A stretch of 16,613 bases of DNA, taken from Blastocatellia bacterium. GTDB lineage: Bacteria > Acidobacteriota > Blastocatellia > UBA7656. The stretch covers positions 1 to 16,613 of the forward strand of contig JAKEHD010000546.1 of assembly GCA_022615215.1 (NCBI GenBank), read 5' to 3'. Shown here in pieces: positions 1 to 7,814 of the stretch (positions within the stretch are counted from its first letter, which is position 1; the number at the start of each line of letters is the position of its first letter). The translations under genes were made by a program, and so were the position numbers. The notes beneath the pieces are model-generated. The model was not told the DNA's origin. It ran no database searches and saw nothing but the letters and a program-made list of their open reading frames with translations.

Positions 1-9
1 AAAGTTTCG

Positions 10-68
10 AACCACAGATCACACAGATTTTACAGATACTCTCTGTGTTATCCGTGTTATCTGTGGTT
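10..68. repeat. Palindromic intergenic repeat, copy 1 (AACCACAGAT family)
   Basis: The left arm starts AACCACAGATCACACAGAT and the right arm ends ATCCGTGTTATCTGTGGTT. The arms are near-perfect reverse complements, so the element can fold into a long hairpin. A second copy of the same architecture lies at 7714-7798. It resembles a dispersed REP-like repeat. No coding capacity is seen. Confidence 0.7.
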
Positions 69-82
69 GAATACCGTCTCTG

Positions 83-125
83 TATCAGCTATCAGATGGC
101 TGAGGACTGATGGCTGATAGCTGAT
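83..125. repeat. Heptamer-based dyad next to the CoA-transferase stop
   Basis: The left half is two heptamers, TATCAGC and TATCAGA (83-96). The right half is three, GACTGAT, GGCTGAT and AGCTGAT (105-125). ATCAGCTATCAG (84-95) is the exact reverse complement of CTGATAGCTGAT (114-125), giving a 12-bp stem with an 18-nt loop. It abuts the stop codon of the minus-strand gene and could act as its 3' transcript end, but there is no T-run. The same word family recurs at 15551-15619. Confidence 0.65.
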
Positions 126-1310
126 CTACACGGCTCCGGCCCGGCGAAACTCTTCTATTTCTTCATCGCTGAAACCGAATTCGCCGAGCACTTCATCGGT
201 GTGCTCGCCGAGCGTGGGCGCGCGGCGGCGTATGCTCCCCGCCTCCCGGTTCGATCGCACAGGCGTAGAGGCGAGCGGGATGGGGTTGCTTGCGCCGGGA
301 TACTCTATCTCTTCGAGCAAGCGTCGCGCACGCACCTGCGGGTCTTCGAGCACCTCGTCGAGATTATAGACAGGGCCGCAGGGTATTCGCGCGCGTTCAA
401 GCTCTCTTATCACCTCATCGCGAGTGCGTCTGGCGCACCAGTCAGACATCACTCGATTGATTATCTCGTGGTTGTCGGCCCGCGTGATGTCATCCGAACA
501 GCGCGGGTCATCTATCAAATCTTCACGGCCTACGAGCCGCGCCCACCTTCCGAACATAGGGCCGCCAATGGTTTGCACGATTATCCAGCCGTCGCTCGTT
601 TTATAAACATCGCTCGGCGCGGTGTAATAGCTTGTGTTGCCCTGTTGCGCGCGAAGTGTGCCGGTGGCGGCCCTTTCGGCAAGCAAAGGCAGCATGAAGG
701 TCACGCCCGTCGTGAGCAGCGATACCTCTATCAGACGGCCTCGCCCGGTCTTCTGTTTCTCAAATAGCGCGGCCATAGCGCCGAACGCCGCGTGCAGGGC
801 CGTGCCGTAATCCATGAAAGATACTATGTCGCGCACGGGCGGGCCGGGAAATCCCGTGAGACCCATCGCTCCGCTCATCGCCTGAGCGACGCTATCGAAC
901 CCCACGCGGTCCCTGTATGGACCGTCTGCTCCAAAGGCCGTTGCCTGTACCATTATGATCTCTTCTTTTACGGCGCAGAGCGACCGGTAATCGAGACCGA
1001 GCCTCTCAAGCACATCGGGCGGCAGGTTGGCTATGACTATATCGCTCGTCGAAATCAATCGGCGGATTATCTCGCGGGCCAGAGGGTGCGCAGGGTTGAG
1101 CGTCATGCCGCGCTTGTTGCGATTGAGATTGATGTATAGTCCGCCCTCGCCGCTTTCGGTCACAGGCCCCAGATAGCGGTCTTCGCCGCCCTCGCGCCGC
1201 TCGACCCTTATGACATCGGCGCCCATGTCGGCAAAAAGCATCGCGCAATAAGGCGCTGCGATGAAGCGGCCGAAATCGATCACCCTGATTCCTTCAAGCG
1301 GTCCTGCCAT
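126..1310 (-). CDS. Family III CoA-transferase (CaiB/BaiF type)
   Basis: A 394-residue protein, the usual length for this family, which moves CoA between carboxylic acids in the cytoplasm. The N-terminus (PLEGIRVIDFGRFIAAPYC) is the typical CaiB/BaiF opening with its Rossmann-like start. NRNKRGMTL near residues 63-71 and GADGPY near 127-132 are family motifs. The expected catalytic aspartate sits in VSFMDYGTALHAAFG at about Asp167, as in formyl-CoA transferase. The small domain and C-terminal return to the large domain follow normally. The ATG at 1310 fits the family N-terminus. It stands alone, divergent from the nuclease gene, so nothing nearby reveals the substrate. Family-level assignment is secure; succinyl-CoA, formyl-CoA or carnitine-type specificity cannot be decided. 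Confidence 0.93.
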   Translation of the reverse strand: MAGPLEGIRVIDFGRFIAAPYCAMLFADMGADVIRVERREGGEDRYLGPVTESGEGGLYINLNRNKRGMTLNPAHPLAREIIRRLISTSDIVIANLPPDVLERLGLDYRSLCAVKEEIIMVQATAFGADGPYRDRVGFDSVAQAMSGAMGLTGFPGPPVRDIVSFMDYGTALHAAFGAMAALFEKQKTGRGRLIEVSLLTTGVTFMLPLLAERAATGTLRAQQGNTSYYTAPSDVYKTSDGWIIVQTIGGPMFGRWARLVGREDLIDDPRCSDDITRADNHEIINRVMSDWCARRTRDEVIRELERARIPCGPVYNLDEVLEDPQVRARRLLEEIEYPGASNPIPLASTPVRSNREAGSIRRRAPTLGEHTDEVLGEFGFSDEEIEEFRRAGAV

Positions 1311-1664
1311 TTTGTGCCTTTCACCTACTCTCAGAGAAATTCCTGAGACAAACGCTCTCGACCTGCGCCCATCTCCGGCTCAATCCCATCTGCCTGCGCG
1401 CGCGATTTTATGCGGATTTGCAGATAACAGGCAAGCCCTGAAGGGCGTGATGCTTCGATAATTGAAAAAAACCTCCCTCACGGCCGGGCTACTGAAGCGC
1501 GAGCGCCTGCTGCGCAAACGCCACAAGTTTACGCGAAATTAATGCGCCCTTAAAGCCGCTGAAACGGCCCGGTGATAACCTTCTTCATTCGAGATAAAGG
1601 GCCGGCGGTTTAAGATCGCTCATTCTATAAATTTCAGCCATCTGGTATGGAAGCAGAGAGGCGA
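1311..1664. other. Divergent intergenic DNA, nothing recognised
   Basis: This 354-bp stretch separates the CoA-transferase start from the promoter of the nuclease gene. I see no convincing ORF, RNA gene or repeat array. The only visible structure is a small hairpin, GCCC-TGAA-GGGC, near 1436. It presumably carries the minus-strand promoter of the CoA-transferase gene, which I cannot place with confidence. Confidence 0.5.
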
Positions 1665-1693
1665 TTGTCACAAAGGTGCGCTTGATATACAAT
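1665..1693 (+). promoter_or_regulatory. Candidate sigma70-type promoter for the nuclease gene
   Basis: TTGTCA (1665-1670) and TACAAT (1688-1693) are separated by exactly 17 bp and both are close to the -35 and -10 consensus. Transcription would start near 1700, leaving a leader of about 155 nt before the ATG at 1855. The promoter lies in the right place and orientation, but sigma-factor preferences of this organism are unknown. Confidence 0.5.
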
Positions 1694-1699
1694 TGCGGG

Positions 1700-1854
1700 C
1701 GCTTGAGCAACTGAGTTTTTCAAAAACCAGAGGAATTGGTTTCCGATTTTTTAAATAGAGAAGAAAGGAGTGTGCCTGCCTCTGACGCGCCTGCCCGGTT
1801 CACAGCCAGCCGGGCCCGCTGCGGGCCGACAGGGCCGGGCCTCTTTAGACAAAC
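1700..1854 (+). promoter_or_regulatory. Structured leader with a possible 28-codon upstream ORF
   Basis: Two inverted repeats are visible: AAACCA/TGGTTT around 1725-1743, followed by a T-run, and GGCCCGC-T-GCGGGCC at 1813-1827. The best Shine-Dalgarno-like run, AAAGGAG (1764-1770), is 85 nt from the nuclease ATG. It sits just before a GTG at 1772 opening a 28-codon frame whose TGA (1856-1858) overlaps the nuclease ATG as ATGA. The spacing to the GTG is only 1 nt, which is poor, so translation of this short frame is doubtful. Confidence 0.3.
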
Positions 1855-4800
1855 ATGAAAATGAAAGAAAACAGAGATACTTCGCTCCCTGCGCGGAAAG
1901 ACCGCGCTTCGGCCCGCGCAAAAAGTGCGTCGGGTAGGATTATCCAGGCAACCGGGAATGCATTGAAGAAGAGAGGGTTGGTCACGGTCTTGGGGCTGGC
2001 CGTGATCCTTTTTATCCTGCAAGCCCTGATCGTGCATCGCTCGGCTACGGCTGCAACCGCCGTGTTTATAAATGAAATCCATTATGACAACACGGGCACA
2101 GACGCAGGCGAAGCCATAGAGATAGCCGGGCCTGCCGGGACCGATCTCACGGGCTGGAGCCTCGTGCTTTATAACGGCAGCGGCGGCGCACCCTATAACA
2201 CCATGCCGCTTGGCGGAGCCATCTCCGACCAGCAAAACGGCTTCGGAACTCTGAGTTTTTCCTATCCGGTCAACGGCATTCAGAACGGCGCGCCCGATGG
2301 CATAGCCCTTGTCGATCCATCAAACGCCGTCGTGCAGTTTCTCAGTTACGAAGGCACATTCGCGGCCGTTGGCGGACCTGCCGACGGGCTGACCAGCACG
2401 GACATAGGCGTGAGCGAACCTGGGACAGGGCCTGTGGGAGAATCTTTGCAACTGACCGGCACGGGGCAGTTCTACGAAGATTTCACATGGAGCGCCTCCT
2501 CTCCTAACACGTTCGGCGCTGTCAATACGGGGCAGACCTTTTCAGCCGGCGGCGGCGGCCCGCAAACGAGCGTCTTTGTGAACGAGATTCACTATGACAA
2601 CGCGGGCACAGACGCGGGCGAGGCCATAGAGATAGCCGGGCCTGCCGGGACCGATCTCACGGGCTGGAGCCTCGTGCTTTATAACGGCAGCGGCGGCGCA
2701 CCCTATAACACCAATCTGCTCACCGGGGTGATTCCCAATCAGCAAGCAGGCTTCGGGACTCTGAGCTTTTCCTATCCGGTCAACGGCATTCAAAACGGCG
2801 CGCCCGACGGCCTTGCTCTTGTCGATGCGTCAAACGCCGTCGTGCAGTTTCTCAGTTACGAAGGCACGTTCGCGGCCGTAGGCGGCCCTGCCGACGGGCT
2901 GACGAGCACGGACATAGGCGTGAGCGAAGGGAGCTCCGATCCTTTGGGGAACTCTCTGCAACTGATGGGCACGGGGCAGTTCTACGAAGATTTCACGTGG
3001 AGTCCTTCATCTCCCAACACGTTCGGCCTTGTCAATACGGGGCAGACCTTTGCAGGTGACGGAGTAATCAGGCTCTCGATCAACGATGTGTCGGTGGGCG
3101 AAGGCGACACGGGCACGACTACTGCGACCTTCACCGTGAGCCTGACCTTGCAGGCGGGACCGGGAGGCGTGTCGTTCGACATAGCGACAGAGGATGGTAC
3201 GGCCACCGTCGCCGATAACGATTACGTCGCGCTGAGTCTCGCCGGGCAACTGATCCCTGAAGGGAGCTTGTCGAAGACCTTCGACGTAACCATAAACGGC
3301 GATCTCACGATCGAGCCGGACGAGACCTTCTTCGTCAACGTCACGAATGTAAGCGGCGCAATGGTCACGAAGGGACAGGCCGTAGGCACCATCGTCAATG
3401 ACGACGCTCAGATAATCGCCATACACGACATTCAGGGCAGCGGCTCCACTTCTCCACTCGCGGGCCAGAACGTCACCACCACAGGCATAGTCACGGGCCG
3501 CAAGAGCAATGGTTTCTTCATTCAGACCCCTGCCTCGGAAGTCGACTCGGACTCGAACACCTCCGAAGGCATATTCGTCTTCACCGGCAGCGCGCCGCCT
3601 GCGGGGGCCGCTACGGGCAATCTCGTCAAAGTCACCGGCACGGTCGCAGAGTTCATCCCCTCGGCCGACCCCAACAGCCCGCCTCTGACCGAGATCAGCG
3701 GGTCGCCTGCGGTATCGGTGCTTTCAACGGGCAACGCCCTCCCCTCGGCTGTGACGATCACTTCCGGCGATACGAACCCTTCAGGCTCGATAGAGCAGCT
3801 TGAGCGGTTCGAGGGCATGCGCGTCCGCGCGCTATTGCTCAGGACCATTTCGCCGACTCAAGGGTCCATCAGCGAACCGAATGCCACATCGACGTCCAAC
3901 GGCGTTTTCTACGCGGTGATATTCTGGCTGCCGCGCCCGTTCCGCGAAGAAGGCATACAGGTTCCCGACCCTCTGCCTCCGGGTTCGCCTGCCGGCGTGC
4001 CTCGCTTCGACGCTAATCCCGAACGGCTGCGCGTAGATAGCGACGGGCTGATGGGCGCTCTTGCGCTCGAAGTGACTACAGGGGCATTCATAGCCAACGT
4101 CATGGGACCGCTCGATTACGCTTTCCGCACATACACGATACTGCCGGAGCCGGGGACTTTGACTCAGGCAAGCGTCATAGGCAATGGCGACGCCGATCCT
4201 GTTCCATCTCCTTGCTCAGGCGAATTCACCGTCAGTTCGTTCAACATGCAACGGTTCTTCGATACGGTGAACGATCCAGGGATAGGCGATCCTGTGTTGA
4301 CCGCTACGGCCTTCGACAATCGCCTGAACAAGGCGTCGCTTGTAATTCGCAACGTGTTGCGCTCGCCTGACATTCTGGGCGTGCAGGAGGTTGAAAACCT
4401 CTCCACTCTCGAAGCGATTGCCGCAAAGGTCAACGCCGATTCGGTCGCGGCAGGAGCGCCCAATCCCGACTATCAGGCGTTCCTTGTCGAAGGCAACGAC
4501 ATAGGCGGCATAGACGTGGGCTTCCTGGTCAAGGGCGCTCGCGTCACCGTAGTCGATGTGGTTCAGGAAGGCAAAACCACGACCTTCATCAATCCGAACA
4601 ACGGCCAGCCTGAAACGCTAAACGACCGACCGCCGCTCATATTGCGCGCTATCGTCCAGCCGCCCGTCGGAGCCGGGTTCCCTGTCACTGTCATAGTCAA
4701 CCACCTGCGCTCGCTCAATGGCATAGACAGCCCCGTAGACGGCAATCGCGTTCGCACGAAGCGCCGCGCGCAGGCTGAGTTTCTGGCAAACCTCATACAG

Positions 4801-5529
4801 GCGCGGCAATTGGCCGACCCCGCAGAGCGAATAATTTCGGTCGGCGATTACAACGCCTTCCAGGTGAATGACGGCTACGTCGACGTGATCGGCACGATAA
4901 AAGGGACGCCCGCTCCGTTTGACGAAGTGGTGCTTGCGAGCGGCGATCTCGTCGATCCGGATCTGACGGATCTCGTAGACCTGATCTTCCCGCACGAGAG
5001 GTACTCATTCGTCTTCGACGGCAACGCTCAGGTGCTCGATCACATACTGGTTAACGGAGCTGCGAAGTCGCGTTTGAACCGCTTCCATTATGCGCGCGTC
5101 AACGCGGACTTCCCCGAATCGTTCCGCAACGACCCGACGCGGCCTGAACGCATTTCAGATCACGACATTCCGGTCGCTTATTTCCAATTGCCGCTGGTCA
5201 TAACTGGCGCTTCGGTCGATAAGCCCGTGCTATGGCCGCCCAATCACAAGCTCGTCCTTGTGAAGGTCGACTACGATGTGGCCAATAACTGCGGCCTCGT
5301 CTTCTGCAAGCTCGACGTGACGAGCAATGAGCCTGCGAGCGGCACAGGCAGTGGCGACACCGCCCCCGACTGGATCGTTTTAGGCCCGCATCATGTGTAT
5401 CTGCGCGCGGAGCGGGCGGGCAATGGCAACGGGCGCGTCTATACGATCACGATCACTTGCAAAGACCTGAACGGCAACACGGCGACTGAGACCGTCACAG
5501 TGACGGTTCCGAAAAATCAGGGGCAGTAG
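1855..5529 (+). CDS. Secreted multidomain EEP-family nuclease with lamin-tail and Calx-beta domains
   Basis: A 1224-residue exported protein. A basic N-region of about 41 residues precedes a hydrophobic segment (about 42-60) and a plausible cleavage site near SATAATA, so it should leave the cytoplasm. In order: lamin-tail domains 70-235 and 240-405; a Calx-beta domain 404-518 (VSVGEGDTG, EDGTATVADNDY, PDETFFV); an OB-like segment 520-625 (VTTTGIVTGRKSNGFFIQTP); an endonuclease/exonuclease/phosphatase domain 790-1115; and a C-terminal beta domain from about 1115 (PVLWPPNHK, NEPASGTGSGDTAPDW). The EEP active-site set looks complete: N797, E845, H950, D998/N1000, D1062-H1063 and SDHD at 1101-1104. 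This matches ExeM/NucH-type extracellular DNases in domain logic. An in-frame TAG at 1846 forces initiation at ATG 1855 or 1861. DNA is the likely substrate, but a phosphatase or phosphodiesterase role is possible. Confidence 0.88.
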   Translation: MKMKENRDTSLPARKDRASARAKSASGRIIQATGNALKKRGLVTVLGLAVILFILQALIVHRSATAATAVFINEIHYDNTGTDAGEAIEIAGPAGTDLTGWSLVLYNGSGGAPYNTMPLGGAISDQQNGFGTLSFSYPVNGIQNGAPDGIALVDPSNAVVQFLSYEGTFAAVGGPADGLTSTDIGVSEPGTGPVGESLQLTGTGQFYEDFTWSASSPNTFGAVNTGQTFSAGGGGPQTSVFVNEIHYDNAGTDAGEAIEIAGPAGTDLTGWSLVLYNGSGGAPYNTNLLTGVIPNQQAGFGTLSFSYPVNGIQNGAPDGLALVDASNAVVQFLSYEGTFAAVGGPADGLTSTDIGVSEGSSDPLGNSLQLMGTGQFYEDFTWSPSSPNTFGLVNTGQTFAGDGVIRLSINDVSVGEGDTGTTTATFTVSLTLQAGPGGVSFDIATEDGTATVADNDYVALSLAGQLIPEGSLSKTFDVTINGDLTIEPDETFFVNVTNVSGAMVTKGQAVGTIVNDDAQIIAIHDIQGSGSTSPLAGQNVTTTGIVTGRKSNGFFIQTPASEVDSDSNTSEGIFVFTGSAPPAGAATGNLVKVTGTVAEFIPSADPNSPPLTEISGSPAVSVLSTGNALPSAVTITSGDTNPSGSIEQLERFEGMRVRALLLRTISPTQGSISEPNATSTSNGVFYAVIFWLPRPFREEGIQVPDPLPPGSPAGVPRFDANPERLRVDSDGLMGALALEVTTGAFIANVMGPLDYAFRTYTILPEPGTLTQASVIGNGDADPVPSPCSGEFTVSSFNMQRFFDTVNDPGIGDPVLTATAFDNRLNKASLVIRNVLRSPDILGVQEVENLSTLEAIAAKVNADSVAAGAPNPDYQAFLVEGNDIGGIDVGFLVKGARVTVVDVVQEGKTTTFINPNNGQPETLNDRPPLILRAIVQPPVGAGFPVTVIVNHLRSLNGIDSPVDGNRVRTKRRAQAEFLANLIQARQLADPAERIISVGDYNAFQVNDGYVDVIGTIKGTPAPFDEVVLASGDLVDPDLTDLVDLIFPHERYSFVFDGNAQVLDHILVNGAAKSRLNRFHYARVNADFPESFRNDPTRPERISDHDIPVAYFQLPLVITGASVDKPVLWPPNHKLVLVKVDYDVANNCGLVFCKLDVTSNEPASGTGSGDTAPDWIVLGPHHVYLRAERAGNGNGRVYTITITCKDLNGNTATETVTVTVPKNQGQ
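2062..3060 (+). repeat. Tandem 510-bp duplication encoding two lamin-tail domains
   Basis: Unit 1 begins at 2062 (VFINEIHYDN) and unit 2 at 2572 (VFVNEIHYDN), with an exact 510-bp (170-codon) period. A 91-bp block is identical between 2113-2203 and 2623-2713. Silent differences appear elsewhere, such as GAAATCCATTAT versus GAGATTCACTAT. The repeat is therefore either a fairly recent duplication or is being homogenised by gene conversion. Confidence 0.9.
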
Positions 5530-5548
5530 CGCAGCGCGGCTGGGCCGC

Positions 5549-5579
5549 AAGGCAAAAGGAAAAAGGTAAAAGGCAAAAG
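5549..5579. repeat. Heptamer array (AAGGNAA)x4
   Basis: Four consecutive 7-bp units (AAGGCAA, AAGGAAA, AAGGTAA, AAGGCAA) plus a partial unit begin 20 bp after the nuclease stop codon. It is one of several intergenic arrays in this window that share a 7-bp period but not a sequence. Confidence 0.75.
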
Positions 5580-5588
5580 TAAGTTCGG

Positions 5589-5630
5589 AATTTTGCGCTT
5601 TCGCAAAATTTCTTGCTCAAAAAACAAGAA
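5589..5630. terminator. Two small adjacent hairpins after the nuclease gene
   Basis: AATTTTGCG-CTTT-CGCAAAATT (5589-5610) is a perfect 9-bp stem with a 4-nt loop, followed by TCTTG. TTCTTG/CAAGAA (5610-5630) is a second 6-bp stem. They lie 60 bp downstream of the nuclease stop and could end its transcript, but they are AT-rich and lack a long T-run. Confidence 0.35.
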
Positions 5631-5665
5631 GTTGAAATCTTGTAACACAGAGGAAACGCGGAAGT

Positions 5666-5703
5666 ATGAACGATGAACCTGGAATTCGATGTTCATCGTT
5701 CAT
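5666..5703. repeat. Perfect 13-bp inverted repeat made of heptamer words
   Basis: ATGAACGATGAAC (5666-5678) pairs perfectly with GTTCATCGTTCAT (5691-5703) across a 12-nt loop that contains GAATTC. Each arm is itself a near-doubled heptamer (ATGAACG ATGAAC; GTTCATC GTTCAT), linking it to the other 7-bp-period repeats in the window. Confidence 0.75.
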
Positions 5704-5769
5704 CATTTCTTCTCAGTACCCAGGCAGTATAGAAGCGATTCAACCGCCGATTCCAAGTGAGCATCTTTC

Positions 5770-5814
5770 AGGGCTGAAGATGGTTTTATCAAGCCATCAT
5801 TCAGCCCTTTTTTT
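5770..5814 (+). terminator. Strong intrinsic terminator
   Basis: AGGGCTGAA followed by GATGG pairs with CCATC and TTCAGCCCT, with one bulged A and a 10-nt loop. Seven consecutive Ts (5808-5814) follow. This is the best terminator in the window. It lies about 240 bp past the nuclease stop, so it ends either a long 3' UTR or a short unannotated transcript from the 5580-5770 interval. Confidence 0.8.
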
Positions 5815-5850
5815 GTCGATCAAACCGCGCCAGGCAATTTGCGAGCAGGT

Positions 5851-5887
5851 ATGGGCGAACGTCGCTTAACGATTTTCGTTCGCCCAT
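5851..5887. repeat. Inverted repeat upstream of glpD
   Basis: ATGGGCGAACG (5851-5861) is the exact reverse complement of CGTTCGCCCAT (5877-5887), giving an 11-bp stem with a 15-nt loop. There is no T-run. It may be a second stop structure or a regulatory element between the terminator and glpD; its role is not evident from sequence. Confidence 0.55.
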
Positions 5888-5956
5888 TCTCGCTTTAAAG
5901 GCAATGAGAGGCGACCTCGCTCGCGTCGCCCGTACCTGTCGAATCGGCGCGCATCG

Positions 5957-5994
5957 TTGCATCCCTGCAATCGCTGCCTTAGAGTTGCTATTAT
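5957..5994 (+). promoter_or_regulatory. Candidate glpD promoter with an operator-like dyad
   Basis: TTGCA-TCCC-TGCAA (5957-5970) is a perfect dyad lying 18 bp before TATTAT (5989-5994), which could serve as a -10 box 23 bp upstream of the glpD ATG. The dyad would overlap the -35 region, where a repressor could act. There is no strong -35 hexamer and the assignment is tentative. Confidence 0.25.
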
Positions 5995-6016
5995 CTGAGA
6001 GCAGGCGGAAGCCTTT

Positions 6017-7699
6017 ATGGATGAACGAATGAAAACGAAGGCCGAGGGCGCGCGCGAGTTTTCCAGGCCGGAACTATCGTTGCGAACGCGCGCGGCGAAC
6101 CTCGATAGAATCGAGAACGAGACGTTCGACCTCGCGGTCATAGGCGGCGGCATAACGGGCGCTGGCATAGCTCTCGATGCCGCATCGCGCGGGCTATCGG
6201 TCGCGTTGATCGAGAAGCGGGATTTCGCATCGGGCACAAGTTCGCGCTCGTCAAAGCTTATTCACGGCGGCCTGCGCTACCTGGAACATTTCGAGTTCCG
6301 CCTCGTGCGCGAAGCCCTCCGTGAGCGCGCAACGCTCGCCCGCCTTGCGCCTCACCTTGCCGCTCCGCTCCCCTTTCTCGTGCCGGTTTACTCGGATGCT
6401 CGGCGCTCTCCGCTCGGAAGTAACAGGTTGAAATTGCGACTCGGTCTCTGGTTATACGACATGCTGGCCGGACGCCACAACAAGAAAGAAATCTTTAAGA
6501 AAGAGATCTTTATCGTTCGCCACGAGTGGGTCGGCCGCGATGAGTTGCTGAGGCTTGCGCCCGCGCTCGACTCCGATGGACTTCGAGGCGGATTTCTCTA
6601 CTACGACGGGCTGACCGATGACGCGCGCCTCGTCATAGAGGTCATCAAGGCGGCGGCCGAACGAGGCGCAGCAGTTGCCAATTACGCTGCGGCGCGAGGA
6701 CTCGAATTAAACGCCGACAGCGTTTCAACCATCGAGGTAGAAGACATGCTCGCTGGCCGAAGCTTGCGTGTGCGGGCAAAGGTGATTGTGAATGCGACTG
6801 GCGTATGGGCCGACGAAGTGATCGGGCTCTCGGACGCGAGCGCGGGGCGAAGGCTGCGCCCCTCGAAGGGGATTCACATCGTGGTGCCGGCGGAGAAGTT
6901 GAACAATCGAGCGGCGGTGCTGATCCCTTCGCTCGGCGAGCAGAGATTTTTATTCGTGATCCCCTGGCAGGGCCGCACGGTCATAGGTACTACGGACACG
7001 GATTACACGGGCAGCCTGGACGACCCCGGAGTCTGTGCCGATGAAATCGACCGGGTAGTGGAGTCGGCTGCGCGATACTTTCCCGAAGCGAATCTTTCGA
7101 CCGCTGACGTAATCAGCGCGTTCGCAGGTCTCAGGCCGCTGGCCGCTCGCGAGGGCGCTTCCACTGCGGAGCTTTCGCGCGCCGAAGAGATCATAGAGAG
7201 CCGTTCGGGATTGCTCTCGATCATAGGCGGCAAGCTCACGACCTATCGCCGCATGGCCGAGCGCGTCGTCGATATGGTTGCTGACAGACTCAATCGCAAA
7301 GGTGAACTCTCCTCGGTTCATCCTTGCGAGACCGAACGTATCGAGCTTGCGGGCGGCGCATCGATGAAGAATGATTTGAAGCAGGAAGCCGTGCGCGCGG
7401 CTTCTGAATACGACCTGGCGGTTGAAACGGTCGAACACCTTATGCGGAGCTATGGCGGCAACTATCGCGTGATACTCGAAATCACTCGCAAGGCGAGCGA
7501 ATTGAAAGCGGCTCTGATAGAGGGGCTTCCTCACATAGAGGCCGAAGTGATTTACGCCGCGCGATATGAGATGGCCGCAACCGTAGAGGATTTTCTCGCG
7601 CGACGCACGCGCATAGCATTGCTTGCGCGCGAAGGCGGACGACCTTGCGCCGCGCGCGTGGCCGAATTGCTTGGACGCGATTGTTTGGAATGCCGGTAA
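6017..7699 (+). CDS. glpD: FAD-dependent glycerol-3-phosphate dehydrogenase
   Basis: A 560-residue enzyme that oxidises sn-glycerol 3-phosphate to dihydroxyacetone phosphate and passes electrons to the quinone pool, acting at the inner face of the membrane. The FAD-binding dinucleotide fold opens at 38-50 (DLAVIGGGITGAG). The GlpD signature is present: TSSRSSKLIHGGLRYLE (about 74-90), YYDGLTDDARLV, TTDTDYTG, SAFAGLRPL and IIGGKLTTYRRMAE. The C-terminal helical domain is complete. Length matches the longer Bacillus-type enzyme rather than the 501-residue E. coli one, and there is an N-terminal extension of about 35 residues before the FAD fold. No glycerol kinase or facilitator gene is adjacent. 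The ATG at 6017 has only a weak ribosome-binding site; the ATG at 6029 is an alternative. Confidence 0.96.
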   Translation: MDERMKTKAEGAREFSRPELSLRTRAANLDRIENETFDLAVIGGGITGAGIALDAASRGLSVALIEKRDFASGTSSRSSKLIHGGLRYLEHFEFRLVREALRERATLARLAPHLAAPLPFLVPVYSDARRSPLGSNRLKLRLGLWLYDMLAGRHNKKEIFKKEIFIVRHEWVGRDELLRLAPALDSDGLRGGFLYYDGLTDDARLVIEVIKAAAERGAAVANYAAARGLELNADSVSTIEVEDMLAGRSLRVRAKVIVNATGVWADEVIGLSDASAGRRLRPSKGIHIVVPAEKLNNRAAVLIPSLGEQRFLFVIPWQGRTVIGTTDTDYTGSLDDPGVCADEIDRVVESAARYFPEANLSTADVISAFAGLRPLAAREGASTAELSRAEEIIESRSGLLSIIGGKLTTYRRMAERVVDMVADRLNRKGELSSVHPCETERIELAGGASMKNDLKQEAVRAASEYDLAVETVEHLMRSYGGNYRVILEITRKASELKAALIEGLPHIEAEVIYAARYEMAATVEDFLARRTRIALLAREGGRPCAARVAELLGRDCLECR

Positions 7700-7713
7700 A
7701 TTTAAAGAAGATC

Positions 7714-7798
7714 AACCACAGATAACACAGATAACACAGATAACACAGATAAAAATTTCTTTCTTCTATCTATCCGTGAAATCTGTGTAATCTGTGGT
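7714..7798. repeat. Palindromic intergenic repeat, copy 2 (AACCACAGAT family)
   Basis: The left arm ACCACAGATAACACAGAT matches the reverse complement of the right arm ATCTGTGTAATCTGTGGT with one mismatch. The 9-bp unit GATAACACA is repeated three times (7721-7747), so this copy is longer than the one at 10-68. It fills the gap between glpD and the acyl-CoA dehydrogenase gene and ends about 15 bp before the latter's start, so it will lie in or near its leader. Confidence 0.75.
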
Positions 7799-7814
7799 CA
7801 AAAGGATGTTCGAT

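Noticed and set aside
201..767. Long plus-strand frame opposite the CoA-transferase
   Set aside because: It lies wholly antisense to a gene with clear family motifs and its translation shows no recognisable pattern.
5666..5869. 67-codon frame in the gap before glpD
   Set aside because: It runs through the 13-bp hairpin and the intrinsic terminator, has no ribosome-binding site and shows no protein-like pattern.
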